Shown here: piece after piece, positions 35,948 through 44,452 of the stretch
Layout: each line of letters opens with the position of its first letter
How positions within the stretch are numbered: position 1 is the first letter of the stretch
NCBI GenBank assembly: GCA_035452965.1
Contig: DAOTCE010000025.1
Coordinates: 12,097 to 76,096, forward strand
DNA: 64,000 bases
Direction: 5' to 3'
Source of the DNA: Candidatus Paceibacterota bacterium
GTDB taxonomy: Bacteria > Verrucomicrobiota > Verrucomicrobiia > Limisphaerales > UBA8199
Notes under the pieces: model-generated
The model's input: only the letters and a program-made list of their open reading frames with translations
The model's database searches: none
Told to the model about the DNA's origin: nothing
Translations under genes and position numbers: made by a program

Positions 35948-36610
35948 ATGGCTGACGAAACCCAAAAGAAGCCCACTCCCAAGAAGGAGGGCAAGGCCGC
36001 GGCAAAATCTGCCACTGCCGCTGACAAAGCACCCGACAAGGCTGCAAGCAAACCTGCAACCAAGCCGGAGGCTGGCGTTGCTCCCGGCAAAGTTTCGAAG
36101 AAAGCGTCTTCTCCTGCCGGGGAGGCTGCCACTCCCGCTGCCGAACCACCCAAGCCCGCCGAAGGCGCTGTGCCGGTCGCGGCGGTAGCCGCGCCGACTG
36201 CGGCGGAGTTATTGGCGGACGATCTTGCCGGCAAGAAGATCATTAAGGCCAAAGGCGCCAAGAATATCGTCAGTGGCATTGCCAACATTCTCGCGACGTT
36301 CAACAATACGCTGGTCAGCATCACCGACATGCAAGGCCACGTTATCGGTTGGTCGAGCGCCGGTCGAGTTGGATTCAAAGGGTCGCGAAAGAGCACCGCC
36401 TATGCGGCTCAGCAGGTTGCTCAGGACGCCGCTCGTCAGGCAATGTCTCATGGCATGCGCGAAATTGAGGTGCGCGTCAAGGGCCCTGGCTCAGGTCGTG
36501 AGTCGGCGATCCGGGCGTTCCAGGCCATCGGTTTAGAGATCACTATTATAAAGGACGTTACTCCGGTGCCGCACAATGGCTGCCGTCCGCGCAAGAAGCG
36601 CCGGGTCTGA
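35948..36610 (+). CDS. rpsK: Ribosomal protein S11 with about 95-residue N-terminal extension
   Basis: 220 residues; typical S11 has about 129. The S11 core starts near residue 96 (AKNIVSGIANILATFNNTLV; GSRKSTAYAAQQVAQDA; NGCRPRKKRRV). The first 95 residues are Ala/Lys/Pro/Glu-rich (KKPTPKKEGKAAAKSA; EAATPAAEPPKPAEG), with no predicted fold. The extension is in the same frame with no internal stop. A good internal ATG before the core is not visible, so the extension is probably translated. Confidence 0.96.
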   Translation: MADETQKKPTPKKEGKAAAKSATAADKAPDKAASKPATKPEAGVAPGKVSKKASSPAGEAATPAAEPPKPAEGAVPVAAVAAPTAAELLADDLAGKKIIKAKGAKNIVSGIANILATFNNTLVSITDMQGHVIGWSSAGRVGFKGSRKSTAYAAQQVAQDAARQAMSHGMREIEVRVKGPGSGRESAIRAFQAIGLEITIIKDVTPVPHNGCRPRKKRRV

Positions 36611-36647
36611 CCCTCAACTGAAAACTCCTAACCCTACATCTTAGCAA

Positions 36648-37256
36648 ATGGCTCGTTATACTGGCCCCCGTGTTCGCATAAGCCGCCGCTTTGGCATTCC
36701 CATCTTCGGCCCCTCAAAGTACCTCGAGCGTCGCAATTACGGCCCTGGTGTGCACGGCCCGAAGTCTCGCCGCAAGCACACCGATTATGGCTTGGGACTC
36801 ATTGAGAAGCAGAAGCTTCGCTATTATTACGGCCTGCTTGAGCGACAATTCCGGGGGGTTTACGAGCGCGCCCTAAAGCGCCGCGGCGTCACTGGCGAGC
36901 AGATGCTGCAGATCTTGGAGACCCGCTTGGACAACGTCGCCTATCACCTCGGCTACGCCAATACGCGTGCGGCGGCTCGGCAGTTGGTGGCGCACGGCCA
37001 TGTCAAGGTGAACGGCCGCAAAGTCAACATTCCGTCCTTCGGGTTGAAGGTCAACGATGTTATTGAGGTTAAGAACTCCAACGCTTCGCGCCAATTGGCG
37101 ACCAAGAACCTGGAAACTGCTGGTAGCCGCGCCGTTCCGGACTGGCTCTCGCTGGACAGAGAGGCCCTTAAGGGCGTGGTCATGCGTGTTCCCACGCGTG
37201 ACGAGATCCAGCCTATTGCTAACGAGCAGGCAGTTGTCGAATTTTATTCCCGCTAA
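36648..37256 (+). CDS. rpsD: Ribosomal protein S4
   Basis: 202 residues (YTGPRVRISRRFGIPIFGP; S4/RNA-binding domain RLDNVAYHLGYANTRAAARQ; VNGRKVNIPSFGLKVNDVI). The zinc Cys motif of some S4 proteins is missing, so it is the zinc-free form. S4 nucleates 30S assembly. Confidence 0.98.
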   Translation: MARYTGPRVRISRRFGIPIFGPSKYLERRNYGPGVHGPKSRRKHTDYGLGLIEKQKLRYYYGLLERQFRGVYERALKRRGVTGEQMLQILETRLDNVAYHLGYANTRAAARQLVAHGHVKVNGRKVNIPSFGLKVNDVIEVKNSNASRQLATKNLETAGSRAVPDWLSLDREALKGVVMRVPTRDEIQPIANEQAVVEFYSR

Positions 37257-37425
37257 GCCAATGAAACTGGATTGTTGGATGACTGGACGAGCAGCCGCGC
37301 ACCGATCGCTCAGACTTTCGTGCCCTGCCTCCGTCACTCTAACGATTCTTAACAATTACACGGGCTCCTTGGGCCGGCGGGAATAGAGGCCTCAGGGGTC
37401 AGATTAAAATTGTTGAAAGGAACAT
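37257..37425. other. Spacer before rpoA
   Basis: 169 bp with no gene. It ends in TGTTGAAAGGAACATATG, giving rpoA a reasonable ribosome-binding site (AAAGGA). No internal terminator was seen, so rpoA is probably cotranscribed, possibly with a local promoter. Confidence 0.5.
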
Positions 37426-38454
37426 ATGCCAGTACGTCTAGGACGTTTCGAAATGCCCAAACGGTTGGTCAAAGAAGATGCGACCGCCACCGATACTTAT
37501 GCCAAGTTCGTCGCCGAACCTTTTGAAACGGGTTACGGTTACACCATTGGCAATTCACTGCGCCGCGTGCTCCTCTCCTCCCTGGAAGGTGCTGCCATCT
37601 CCTCGATTAAGATTGACGGCGCAATGCACGAATTCACCACTGTTGAAGGCGTGGTGGAGGATGTTACGGAGATTGTCCTTAACCTGAAAAAGGCTTTGTT
37701 CAAAGCCCATACGCGTGATCCCCAGACTCTGTTGCTTTCCGTTAACAAAGAGGGCGAGGTCACCGCTGCCGACATCCAACTCAACCAAAACGTCGAGTTG
37801 GTCAACCCTGACCAGCATATTTGCACTCTGGACAAGAAGAAGAAGTTCGAGATGGAGCTGGAGGTCAGAGTTGGCCGCGGCTTCCTGCCGGGCGAGGAGA
37901 ACAAGAAGCCAAATCAAGCCATCGGTGTTATTGCCATTGACTCCCTCTTTTCACCCGTGACCCGGGTCCGCTATGCCGTCGAGAGCGCCCGCGTCGGGCA
38001 ACGCACCGATTATGACCGCCTCATATTGGAGATTTGGACTGACGGCCGAATCTCGCCGGACGACGCTCTTACTCAAGCCTCTGCCATTCTGCAGCGTCAC
38101 CTCGATGTCTTCGTTGGTTACGACAAGAATGCCGTGGAGTTCGAGGAAGTCGTGGACAAACAGGACGAGGAAAAGACCAAGACAAAGAAGCTCCTCAACA
38201 TGAGCGTTAACGAGATTGAGCTGAGCGTGAGGGCGGCCAATTGTCTTAACAATGCGAACATCACCACTGTTGGGCAGCTAGCCATGAAATCGGAGCAGGA
38301 AATGCTCAAGTACCGCAATTTTGGCAAGAAATCGCTCAACGAGATTAAGGATAAACTGGCGGCGCTTGGCTTAACTCTGGGCATGACATTCGAGGCTGAC
38401 CTGCTGGAAGCCACCAAGGAACAGACTCCTGCCGGGAGTCCCGGCGCTCAATAG
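37426..38454 (+). CDS. rpoA: RNA polymerase subunit alpha
   Basis: 342 residues. The N-terminal assembly domain (FVAEPFETGYGYTIGNSLRRVLLSS in part) is followed by the linker and C-terminal domain with two helix-hairpin-helix motifs (IELSVRAANCLNNANI; YRNFGKKSLNEIKDKL) that bind UP elements and activators. Length fits the family. Confidence 0.98.
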   Translation: MPVRLGRFEMPKRLVKEDATATDTYAKFVAEPFETGYGYTIGNSLRRVLLSSLEGAAISSIKIDGAMHEFTTVEGVVEDVTEIVLNLKKALFKAHTRDPQTLLLSVNKEGEVTAADIQLNQNVELVNPDQHICTLDKKKKFEMELEVRVGRGFLPGEENKKPNQAIGVIAIDSLFSPVTRVRYAVESARVGQRTDYDRLILEIWTDGRISPDDALTQASAILQRHLDVFVGYDKNAVEFEEVVDKQDEEKTKTKKLLNMSVNEIELSVRAANCLNNANITTVGQLAMKSEQEMLKYRNFGKKSLNEIKDKLAALGLTLGMTFEADLLEATKEQTPAGSPGAQ

Positions 38455-38513
38455 CACTGGCAGACTAGGCGTGTGGCCGTGCCTGCTGGACATCTGATTA
38501 CCAGTCACTTTTT

Positions 38514-38963
38514 ATGAGACATCTTAAGCGAACTGCCAAATTGGGGCGCACTGGCGAACACCGGAACGCAATGCTCGCCAACCTGGTCTGCAGCCTCATT
38601 AAACACAAGCGCGTTACCACTACCGTGGCCAAGGCCAAAGCCGCCCGTAGTGTGGCCGAAAAGCTGGTCACCTTGGGCAAACGGGGGACCCTCCACGATC
38701 GACGCCGGGCCGCCGCCCGTCTCCATCAGGAGGACGTCGTGAAGATTCTCTTCAACGAAATTGCTCCTGCGCAAAAGGACCGCCGCGGCGGTTATACCCG
38801 CATCATTCGCTTGGGACAACGTCAGGGCGACGCCGCCCAACGTGCCATCCTGGAGTGGGTGGACCTCGGCGTTGTTACTGAAGCCCCGGCTAAGGAAGCG
38901 CCGGGCAAGGAAGCCAAACCAGCCGCATCCAAGACCGAGGCCAAAGCCGAGGCGGCCAAATAG
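38514..38963 (+). CDS. rplQ: Ribosomal protein L17 with C-terminal tail
   Basis: 149 residues. The L17 core (RHLKRTAKLGRTGEHRNAML; NLVCSLIKHKRVTTTVAKAK) covers about 120 residues; the last 30 are Lys/Glu/Ala-rich (EAPAKEAPGKEAKPAASKT), longer than in many bacteria. Last gene of the unit. No terminator was recognised after it. Confidence 0.96.
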   Translation: MRHLKRTAKLGRTGEHRNAMLANLVCSLIKHKRVTTTVAKAKAARSVAEKLVTLGKRGTLHDRRRAAARLHQEDVVKILFNEIAPAQKDRRGGYTRIIRLGQRQGDAAQRAILEWVDLGVVTEAPAKEAPGKEAKPAASKTEAKAEAAK

Positions 38964-39391
38964 CTTTCCGCGATTTAGCCTGGTTTGATCGAAGTAGATT
39001 ATTCCCTGCCTTTTGTGCGGCAACATGTTCCCGGACCGATGCCGGCACCACGCGCGAAAAGTGCAGCGGCTAGGGCGATGCGGATGCGCTGGCCTTCCAG
39101 CTCCAATCAAGAGCGGCAGGAACTTCACCAGGGCGCCTCATCTGCCAATCACTTGCGCTCATGGAGTATGGATTGTACTGCCACTATTGCAGCAGGGTCC
39201 GCCACGGGAGAGTGGAGCTTAAGTGGCCTGTTCTTTCAGTTCCATTAACTCACATGGGGCTACCTGTGGGGGCGTTGATTAACCGCTGTGAAGCGGAACG
39301 CAATACTGACAGGGCAGGCGATATCCGATCGAACACCGGTGTCTTGCGAAGCCATCCCGCCCTTCGTGGCGGGTCGTTTCTTGATTGGTGT
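38964..39391. other. Intergenic 428 bp after rplQ
   Basis: No gene or convincing hairpin terminator is visible. Short plus-strand frames (for example MEYGLYCHYCSRVRHGRV from 39161) run into the convergent TPR gene and are not supported. Confidence 0.4.
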
Positions 39392-41071
39392 TCAGTTCGG
39401 AGGGCCCAAAGGAGCGAGCGCTTCCGCAACCAGCACTTTTTCTTCGGGCAGGAGTTTGGACGCTTGGGCGATGCCTAAGTACTTACCAGCCTGGTTGGTT
39501 TGGCCGGTCGCGGATAACAGGAGTCCGTAGTAGAGGGCCACAGATGGTATTTCAAGTGCCTCGGGTTTGAATTTCTGGAGTACCGTCAATCCTTCCTTGG
39601 TCCGCCCTTGGAGATGAAGCGAAAAGGCATAGGTGGAGGCAATAATGGTCTCCTGCGGGTTCTGTGTGAACAGTTCCTTTGCCAGGTCATGTGCCTTGGA
39701 AAGGTTGAGTCTCAACAGCAGTGATGTTGCGGCGAGGTTGTTCTGAGCGGCGATGTTCTTTGGGGCGTAGCCCGCCATGGCGGAGTACAGCTTGTTGAGG
39801 CCGGGGGTGTTCCCGGCCGCCAAATAGAGGCGCTCCAATTCACGCAGCGCCCAGCGTTCGTTGGGAAAGCGCTGGGCAATTAGCCAAAGCATGTCTTCTC
39901 TGGCTTGCTCCCGCCCCCAGGTAGCAGCCATGTTCAGCAGCGCCGTCAAAGGTCCCAGGCGCTCGCCGGCGTTTCGGACAGCGGTTCGCCAGTGGACTTC
40001 GACAGCCCGCTTCTGATTGAGCTCGGCTGCCGCACGCGAAAGAAAAGCGAACCGCAGGAACTCGAGGTCGCCCCATTTCTGTTCCTGGAGCAATGTCTCC
40101 AACCCAAGCCAGTCTCTTGTGGCAAGATAGCAGTCCACCAGCGCCAGCGGCACCGGCTGCTCGGCCCGCAACTCGGTCGGGCAGGATGTCAGCCAATTAA
40201 GCGCGTCATTTGCATGACCATTGGCAATCATCCATGCTGAGAGAGCATAAACTTCCGCAGCATTTGTGATGGCGCTGCCCTGTAGCGTGCTGAGGTAATC
40301 TCTGAACCCGGGGTCCTGTGCGCGTTGGAGAACAGAGAGGTGCTGCAACCGGTCGTCCGCCACTGAACGTGGGTCGGCAAGCAGTTGTCGGGAGAACGTT
40401 CGTGCAGTGGCAAGATCATCTCGTCCGAGGCCGTCCGCCACCAGCCAGCGGAGGGCAATCGCGCCGACATTGGTGCTGGCACGCAGGCGATCGAGCGTTG
40501 CGCGCGCATTCGCAGGAACGCCTGAATTGGTAGACTGGAGCTGCAGGACCGCCAGATTCAACTGATGCAGTTCATTGGTCGGTTCGAGCCGGCTGGCCCG
40601 CTCAAATCCAGCGATGGCTTCAGTGGTCTTCTTGAGGCGAAGCGCCAACTCAGCCGCCACAACGTGATAGGCGGCGACATTGGCAGCCGAGCTCTTGAGT
40701 TCTTCCAGAATTTGCGTAGCCAAAGGGTAGGGGGGGCTCTGCAGCCGCAGGGCGGTCGAAGCAAGCATGAGTCTGTCTTGGACGGTTGGAGCAGCTTCAA
40801 CGATGCGGCGGCGCCAGTCTAATACGTGCGGTGAGCGGGCTCTTTCGGCCAAATCGGCCATGATTCGGCAGGCATCCAGGTTGTGGGGATTCACCTGCAA
40901 AGCCCGGCGGGCACTGAGTGAAGCATTGCGAAAATCGCCTTTCGCAAGCCACTGTCTGGCTTGTTCAACCGCCCGGGTTTCTTGGTGTCGCCGGTAAGCG
41001 GGACGCCCCCAGAACCAAATAACCAGGCAACCGGCTGCCACAACGAACCCCGCAAGGATGACCTTTTTCAT
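39392..41071 (-). CDS. Exported or membrane-anchored TPR-repeat protein
   Basis: About 559 residues from the ATG at 41071 (MKKVILAGFVVAAGCLVIWFW); a GTG two codons upstream is the alternative. One N-terminal membrane anchor is followed by many tetratricopeptide-like helical repeats (for example ARQWLAKGDFRNASLSARRAL and NELHQLNLAVLQLQ). The TPR domain probably lies in the periplasm. Similar proteins accompany exosortase/exopolysaccharide clusters; in this window the PEP-CTERM and Wza/Wzc genes lie 3-10 kb away. Function is not known. Confidence 0.75.
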   Translation of the reverse strand: MKKVILAGFVVAAGCLVIWFWGRPAYRRHQETRAVEQARQWLAKGDFRNASLSARRALQVNPHNLDACRIMADLAERARSPHVLDWRRRIVEAAPTVQDRLMLASTALRLQSPPYPLATQILEELKSSAANVAAYHVVAAELALRLKKTTEAIAGFERASRLEPTNELHQLNLAVLQLQSTNSGVPANARATLDRLRASTNVGAIALRWLVADGLGRDDLATARTFSRQLLADPRSVADDRLQHLSVLQRAQDPGFRDYLSTLQGSAITNAAEVYALSAWMIANGHANDALNWLTSCPTELRAEQPVPLALVDCYLATRDWLGLETLLQEQKWGDLEFLRFAFLSRAAAELNQKRAVEVHWRTAVRNAGERLGPLTALLNMAATWGREQAREDMLWLIAQRFPNERWALRELERLYLAAGNTPGLNKLYSAMAGYAPKNIAAQNNLAATSLLLRLNLSKAHDLAKELFTQNPQETIIASTYAFSLHLQGRTKEGLTVLQKFKPEALEIPSVALYYGLLLSATGQTNQAGKYLGIAQASKLLPEEKVLVAEALAPLGPPN

Positions 41072-41858
41072 AAACACGCTGCCTGAGAATTAAATTCGGG
41101 TTGGTGGGTTTTCGTCAATGGCAATCAGCTTAGGGTGGCTGCCGTGGGTCGAGCCTCGCATTGTGAATCCGTGGTTGCGGAGTGAGGAGCGGAGCCGTGC
41201 GGGTCTGTTGCGAAGCAACGGGTAGGGCGACAGACCAGAAAGGTATTGGTGGAGGGGGACTGCAAAGGTCCTATCTCTCGTCAGGAGTTTCCAGCTAATA
41301 AGGTGGCAGGGTAGGAGGCAGGGCAGCCTTCTGCTCAGGCTCCTCTATACACTCTCCGTTGGCATCGGCCCGTGCCACTAGGCGACCCGCGCCCTGGCTG
41401 TTATCCTCACACCCCGTCCTGGCCCCGAAAGTTAGCCGTAGAAGGCATCTTCATACCTGCCTGCCCATCCGAAGCAGGTCGGACCGCCCGCCCTACAGCC
41501 GCAGATGGCCGGGTGCCAAATTTGGCCCCGGCCATCCAGTGGCCGTCTGGTGGCCGTCACTTGGCCGTTTCGGTGCCGCTCTCACGCCGTCCGTTAGGCC
41601 GTTAAGGCACTCAAACCGTTCCCAACCGACCTTGTCGGCGCAGTCGGCCATGTCGTTTAGCAGCGCAGCCGTCAGGGCGCCATCCAGCGTGCCCGCGTCC
41701 AGCCGCTCAATCCCGAAACCAACAACCAGATGGGCGCCCGTCAGCTCCTCGATTCTTTGGCCGCGGGTTGGCGCGGCTTCACTGATGAAAACAGGGCGCT
41801 CTCGCCGAGAGCGCCGGGAACCGGCGGTTTGGGGCGAAACCGCCCCACCTTCGCTACG
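41072..41858. other. Intergenic 787 bp with hairpins and a gene remnant
   Basis: Contains a hairpin GGTCTGT/ACAGACC with an inner GTTGC/GCAAC stem (41202-41236) and two adjacent hairpins near 41803-41850 (GGCGCTCTCG/CGAGAGCGCC and GGCGGTTT/AAACCGCC) directly outside the left IS end. The coding-like remnant at 41583-41787 is listed separately. No other gene is supported. Confidence 0.45.
41583..41787 (-). pseudogene. Coding-like fragment beside the IS element
   Basis: A minus-strand frame of about 68 codons reads smoothly (APTRGQRIEELTGAHLVVGF, then ERLDAGTLDGALTAALLNDM and KVGWERFECLNGL) without an identifiable start. It then degrades to a Pro/Gly/His-rich shadow-like sequence. Likely a gene remnant next to the insertion site; the family is not recognised. 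Confidence 0.3.
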
Positions 41859-43514
41859 CCGTAACTATTCAGTAGGACTCAAAAGTTGAGCAGACTCCAC
41901 CGGTTTGCTCGCTTTCGAGAAAACCCAATCCCTCGAAAGGCACGGCGCCCCAAGCTGTTCCTAACGCAGCCGCTGCGGCAGTCTATTTTTGAATTTCAGC
42001 GCGGTTTTTTCTTGATCCGCATACGCGCAATGGCCTGTGCCACCAAGCCGATCAGGGGCATTGTGCTACTGCATTGCAGTTGGGAATCAGGCTGATGGTT
42101 TTCTCCAGCAACCGCCGCCACCACGCCCTTTCCTCTGGTTCCCGCACCGCCAAGCGAATCGTCGTCACCTCGCCGGTCTGGCTGATAATGCCCCCAGTGG
42201 CGAACAGACGAAAACGCAACGTGTTGGCCGTCACCCGATCCATCCAGCCCAGATGACGGTGGAAGAGTTGGGTCAGGTTATATCTCAGGATGGCCAAGCT
42301 CAACGCCGCCTCGGTGCCCCAGAAGTTTTTGACGCACAGCTTGGGCAGCGCAAAATCGGCGTCCAATTGCTTGATCACCTCCTCGCAGCCCGCTCGCGGG
42401 TTATATTGCCGCCAGACTTCCACCGGCGGCACGCTGGCAGGCACGTTAGTGACCAGGGCCTGGTAGAGGTAACCCGGACAATCTACCAAGGTCTTGCCGC
42501 CGGTGCGTTGCTTGGCCGTTTGTTTCTCGTCTATCCGATGCCGCAACAGAATCAGCCGGCGCGGCTGCCGCCAGCTGGCTTCCTGATGCCAGACTTCGGC
42601 CACTTCGGTGCCCGGCACCTCCGTCGGCTGCCAAATCATGTCCTTCTTGAGCAGGCGCTGCACCGGCTTCAATAGCCGCGCCACCACGATGTACGAGGGC
42701 TTTTTGAGTTCCAGTAGGTCCATCCATTCGGGCGCGCAAAAGCCCGAATCGGCCCGCACCAACCGCAGCCGGATCCAGGAGGGCAGATTGGCCAAGAGGT
42801 CCAGCGTGAAAGCCACCACGTTGTTGGCGCAACTGGCGTTGCCCGGTCGCAACCAGAACTCCACCACCAGCTCGGCCTCCTCCAACACCGCGAGGAGCGG
42901 ATGCAAACACGGTTTGGTTCCCAGGCGGGTGTAGCCGGTTTTAACTCCTTCTTGATGGCCGTCCTCGTGCAATAGGCGCGTCGAATCCAAATCCAGGGCG
43001 TAGCCCCCGGCGAGGCTGGGCAGCCGTTCCAGGCACCAGCGCCACAGACAGCGGAAGGTGCCGAGATTTTTGCCCGCCGTGTTGAAGCCCTGGAAAAGGC
43101 AGGTGAACGTCGACTGGCTGCCAATCCGTTTGATGGCCAGGAGCGCTGGCAGCATGACGTCGCTGCGCAGATAGGCCACCTGTGCCAGCCTCTGCGCCCC
43201 GGCCAGGATGCCGGCCAGAAATCCCACCGCGAGATCGGCCGCCGGAATGCCGCGGGTCTTGGCGTGGGGCAGCACTTTGGCCAGAAGCTCGCTGAATCGG
43301 TGCCAGTGCAGAAAACCGGCGAAAGTCAGCAGTCCAGCCCGACCGCTGACTTTCTGGTCCGTGAAACCGATTTGGATGGTCTCCTGAGGCGTTTTGAGTT
43401 TAATGAATTCGGTCACTGTTTGGTGACCGGATGTTCCGGAATGATTGGATGTTATTACATGCATCCATACGTCATTTGCAAACGGTGGCCGCTTTGGCTA
43501 GTGAATAGTTACGG
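41859..43514 (-). mobile_element. IS1380-family insertion sequence, apparently complete
   Basis: A 1656-bp element bounded by the 13-bp perfect terminal inverted repeat CCGTAACTATTCA (41859-41871) and its complement TGAATAGTTACGG (43502-43514), with weaker similarity inward. The length and single transposase fit the IS1380 family (usually 1.6-1.7 kb). A clean 4-bp target duplication is not visible (CTACG left, CTAAG right), so one flank may have changed. Confidence 0.88.
42052..43464 (-). CDS. IS1380-family transposase
   Basis: 470 residues of DDE type. Recognisable segments are the ALDLDSTRLLHEDGHQEGVK first-Asp region, LRLVRADSGFCAPE (second Asp, of the R.DSGF type) and YNPRAGCEEVIKQLDADFALP with the catalytic Glu. 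This is the IS4-like group-1 fold of IS1380. No frameshift or premature stop, so it may be active. The start is about 50 bp inside the right inverted repeat. Confidence 0.92.
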   Translation of the reverse strand: MHVITSNHSGTSGHQTVTEFIKLKTPQETIQIGFTDQKVSGRAGLLTFAGFLHWHRFSELLAKVLPHAKTRGIPAADLAVGFLAGILAGAQRLAQVAYLRSDVMLPALLAIKRIGSQSTFTCLFQGFNTAGKNLGTFRCLWRWCLERLPSLAGGYALDLDSTRLLHEDGHQEGVKTGYTRLGTKPCLHPLLAVLEEAELVVEFWLRPGNASCANNVVAFTLDLLANLPSWIRLRLVRADSGFCAPEWMDLLELKKPSYIVVARLLKPVQRLLKKDMIWQPTEVPGTEVAEVWHQEASWRQPRRLILLRHRIDEKQTAKQRTGGKTLVDCPGYLYQALVTNVPASVPPVEVWRQYNPRAGCEEVIKQLDADFALPKLCVKNFWGTEAALSLAILRYNLTQLFHRHLGWMDRVTANTLRFRLFATGGIISQTGEVTTIRLAVREPEERAWWRRLLEKTISLIPNCNAVAQCP

Positions 43515-43554
43515 CTAAGGATTGGGGGTAATCGCAGAAAAGGTGAGAATGGTG

Positions 43555-43582
43555 TTGACATAGCGTCCGATGCCGATAGTAT
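43555..43582 (+). promoter_or_regulatory. Sigma-70-type promoter of the PEP-CTERM gene
   Basis: Consensus TTGACA (43555-43560) and TAGTAT (43577-43582) are 16 nt apart, 58 nt ahead of the start codon and 41 bp outside the right IS end. The sigma-54 promoter reported for some PEP-CTERM genes is not present. Confidence 0.7.
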
Positions 43583-43639
43583 TCGGCAAAACCGGTCAAT
43601 GCTCGTAGTGCCGAGTTTAAGCATACTGTAAACCAAATT

Positions 43640-44380
43640 ATGAGAACGATTGCCAAGGCGGGAGTGCTGTCAATCAGCGGTTTGTTGTGCGTGACTCCAA
43701 TCCTGCCGCTCCAGGGGCAGACAACGATCTACGACAACAGCGTTGGTGACCTGACAACCCGCTACAACCCAGGCACGGTAGAGATAGGGGACAATGTTGA
43801 CTTGGACGGCGTTGAGCGGAATTTGACCTTCTTCTCTTTCGAATATTGGGGGACCAATTCTGCAGCGCCGAATAATTCCGCATTCGCCGGTAATGTGGAG
43901 GCTCGCGTGAAGCTTTACCTGATGGACGGCGACCTCGACCCAAACAATCACGTTCGCCCCGCAACCGAGTTGTTCAACAGTGGCTGGTTCGGCAGCGACG
44001 ATGTGCCAAATTTTGGCCCGACTCCGCGAAGCACATTATTCTTCACGGCAGGAATAGACTGGGCTGCCGCCGGGCTCCACATCCCTGCTAACACGATAAC
44101 CTGGAGCGTCCAGTTCCGCGGGATGGAGGAGACGGACTCGGTGGGCGTGGATATTTATTGCCCACCAGTGACGGGGGGTAATCCGAACTCCTATTGGGAG
44201 AATCGCGGCACCGAATCGGCTCCTGATTGGATTTTGCTCTGGAACTCTGATGCTCCAAACTATCAGATGAATTTTGGGGCTTTGATGCTGGCGGTGCCTG
44301 AACCTTCCGTCATGGCGCTCTCGCTCATTGGGGGGCTGTGTGTATTGCTCCTGAGTCGCCGGCTGCGGCACAAAGAGTAG
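43640..44380 (+). CDS. PEP-CTERM sorting-domain protein
   Basis: 246 residues: signal peptide (about residues 1-27, ending LPLQGQ), a beta-rich secreted domain, and the C-terminal tripartite sorting signal VPEPSVMALSLIGGLCVLLL-SRRLRHKE (VPEP motif, membrane segment, basic tail). Such proteins are processed by an exosortase (XrtA/EpsH) not present in this window. Extracellular function unknown. It has its own promoter and intrinsic terminator, hence a monocistronic unit. Confidence 0.9.
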   Translation: MRTIAKAGVLSISGLLCVTPILPLQGQTTIYDNSVGDLTTRYNPGTVEIGDNVDLDGVERNLTFFSFEYWGTNSAAPNNSAFAGNVEARVKLYLMDGDLDPNNHVRPATELFNSGWFGSDDVPNFGPTPRSTLFFTAGIDWAAAGLHIPANTITWSVQFRGMEETDSVGVDIYCPPVTGGNPNSYWENRGTESAPDWILLWNSDAPNYQMNFGALMLAVPEPSVMALSLIGGLCVLLLSRRLRHKE

Positions 44381-44403
44381 CGGAGGGGCGGAAGACTTTA
44401 AGG

Positions 44404-44434
44404 GGCGCGAGCATTGGCTCGCGCCTTTTGCTTT
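44404..44434 (+). terminator. Intrinsic terminator of the PEP-CTERM gene
   Basis: Perfect 9-bp stem GGCGCGAGC/GCTCGCGCC with an ATTG loop, followed by TTTTGCTTT. It lies 24 bp after the PEP-CTERM stop and is a textbook rho-independent terminator. Confidence 0.93.
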
Positions 44435-44452
44435 ACGAACGGATTCAGCAGG

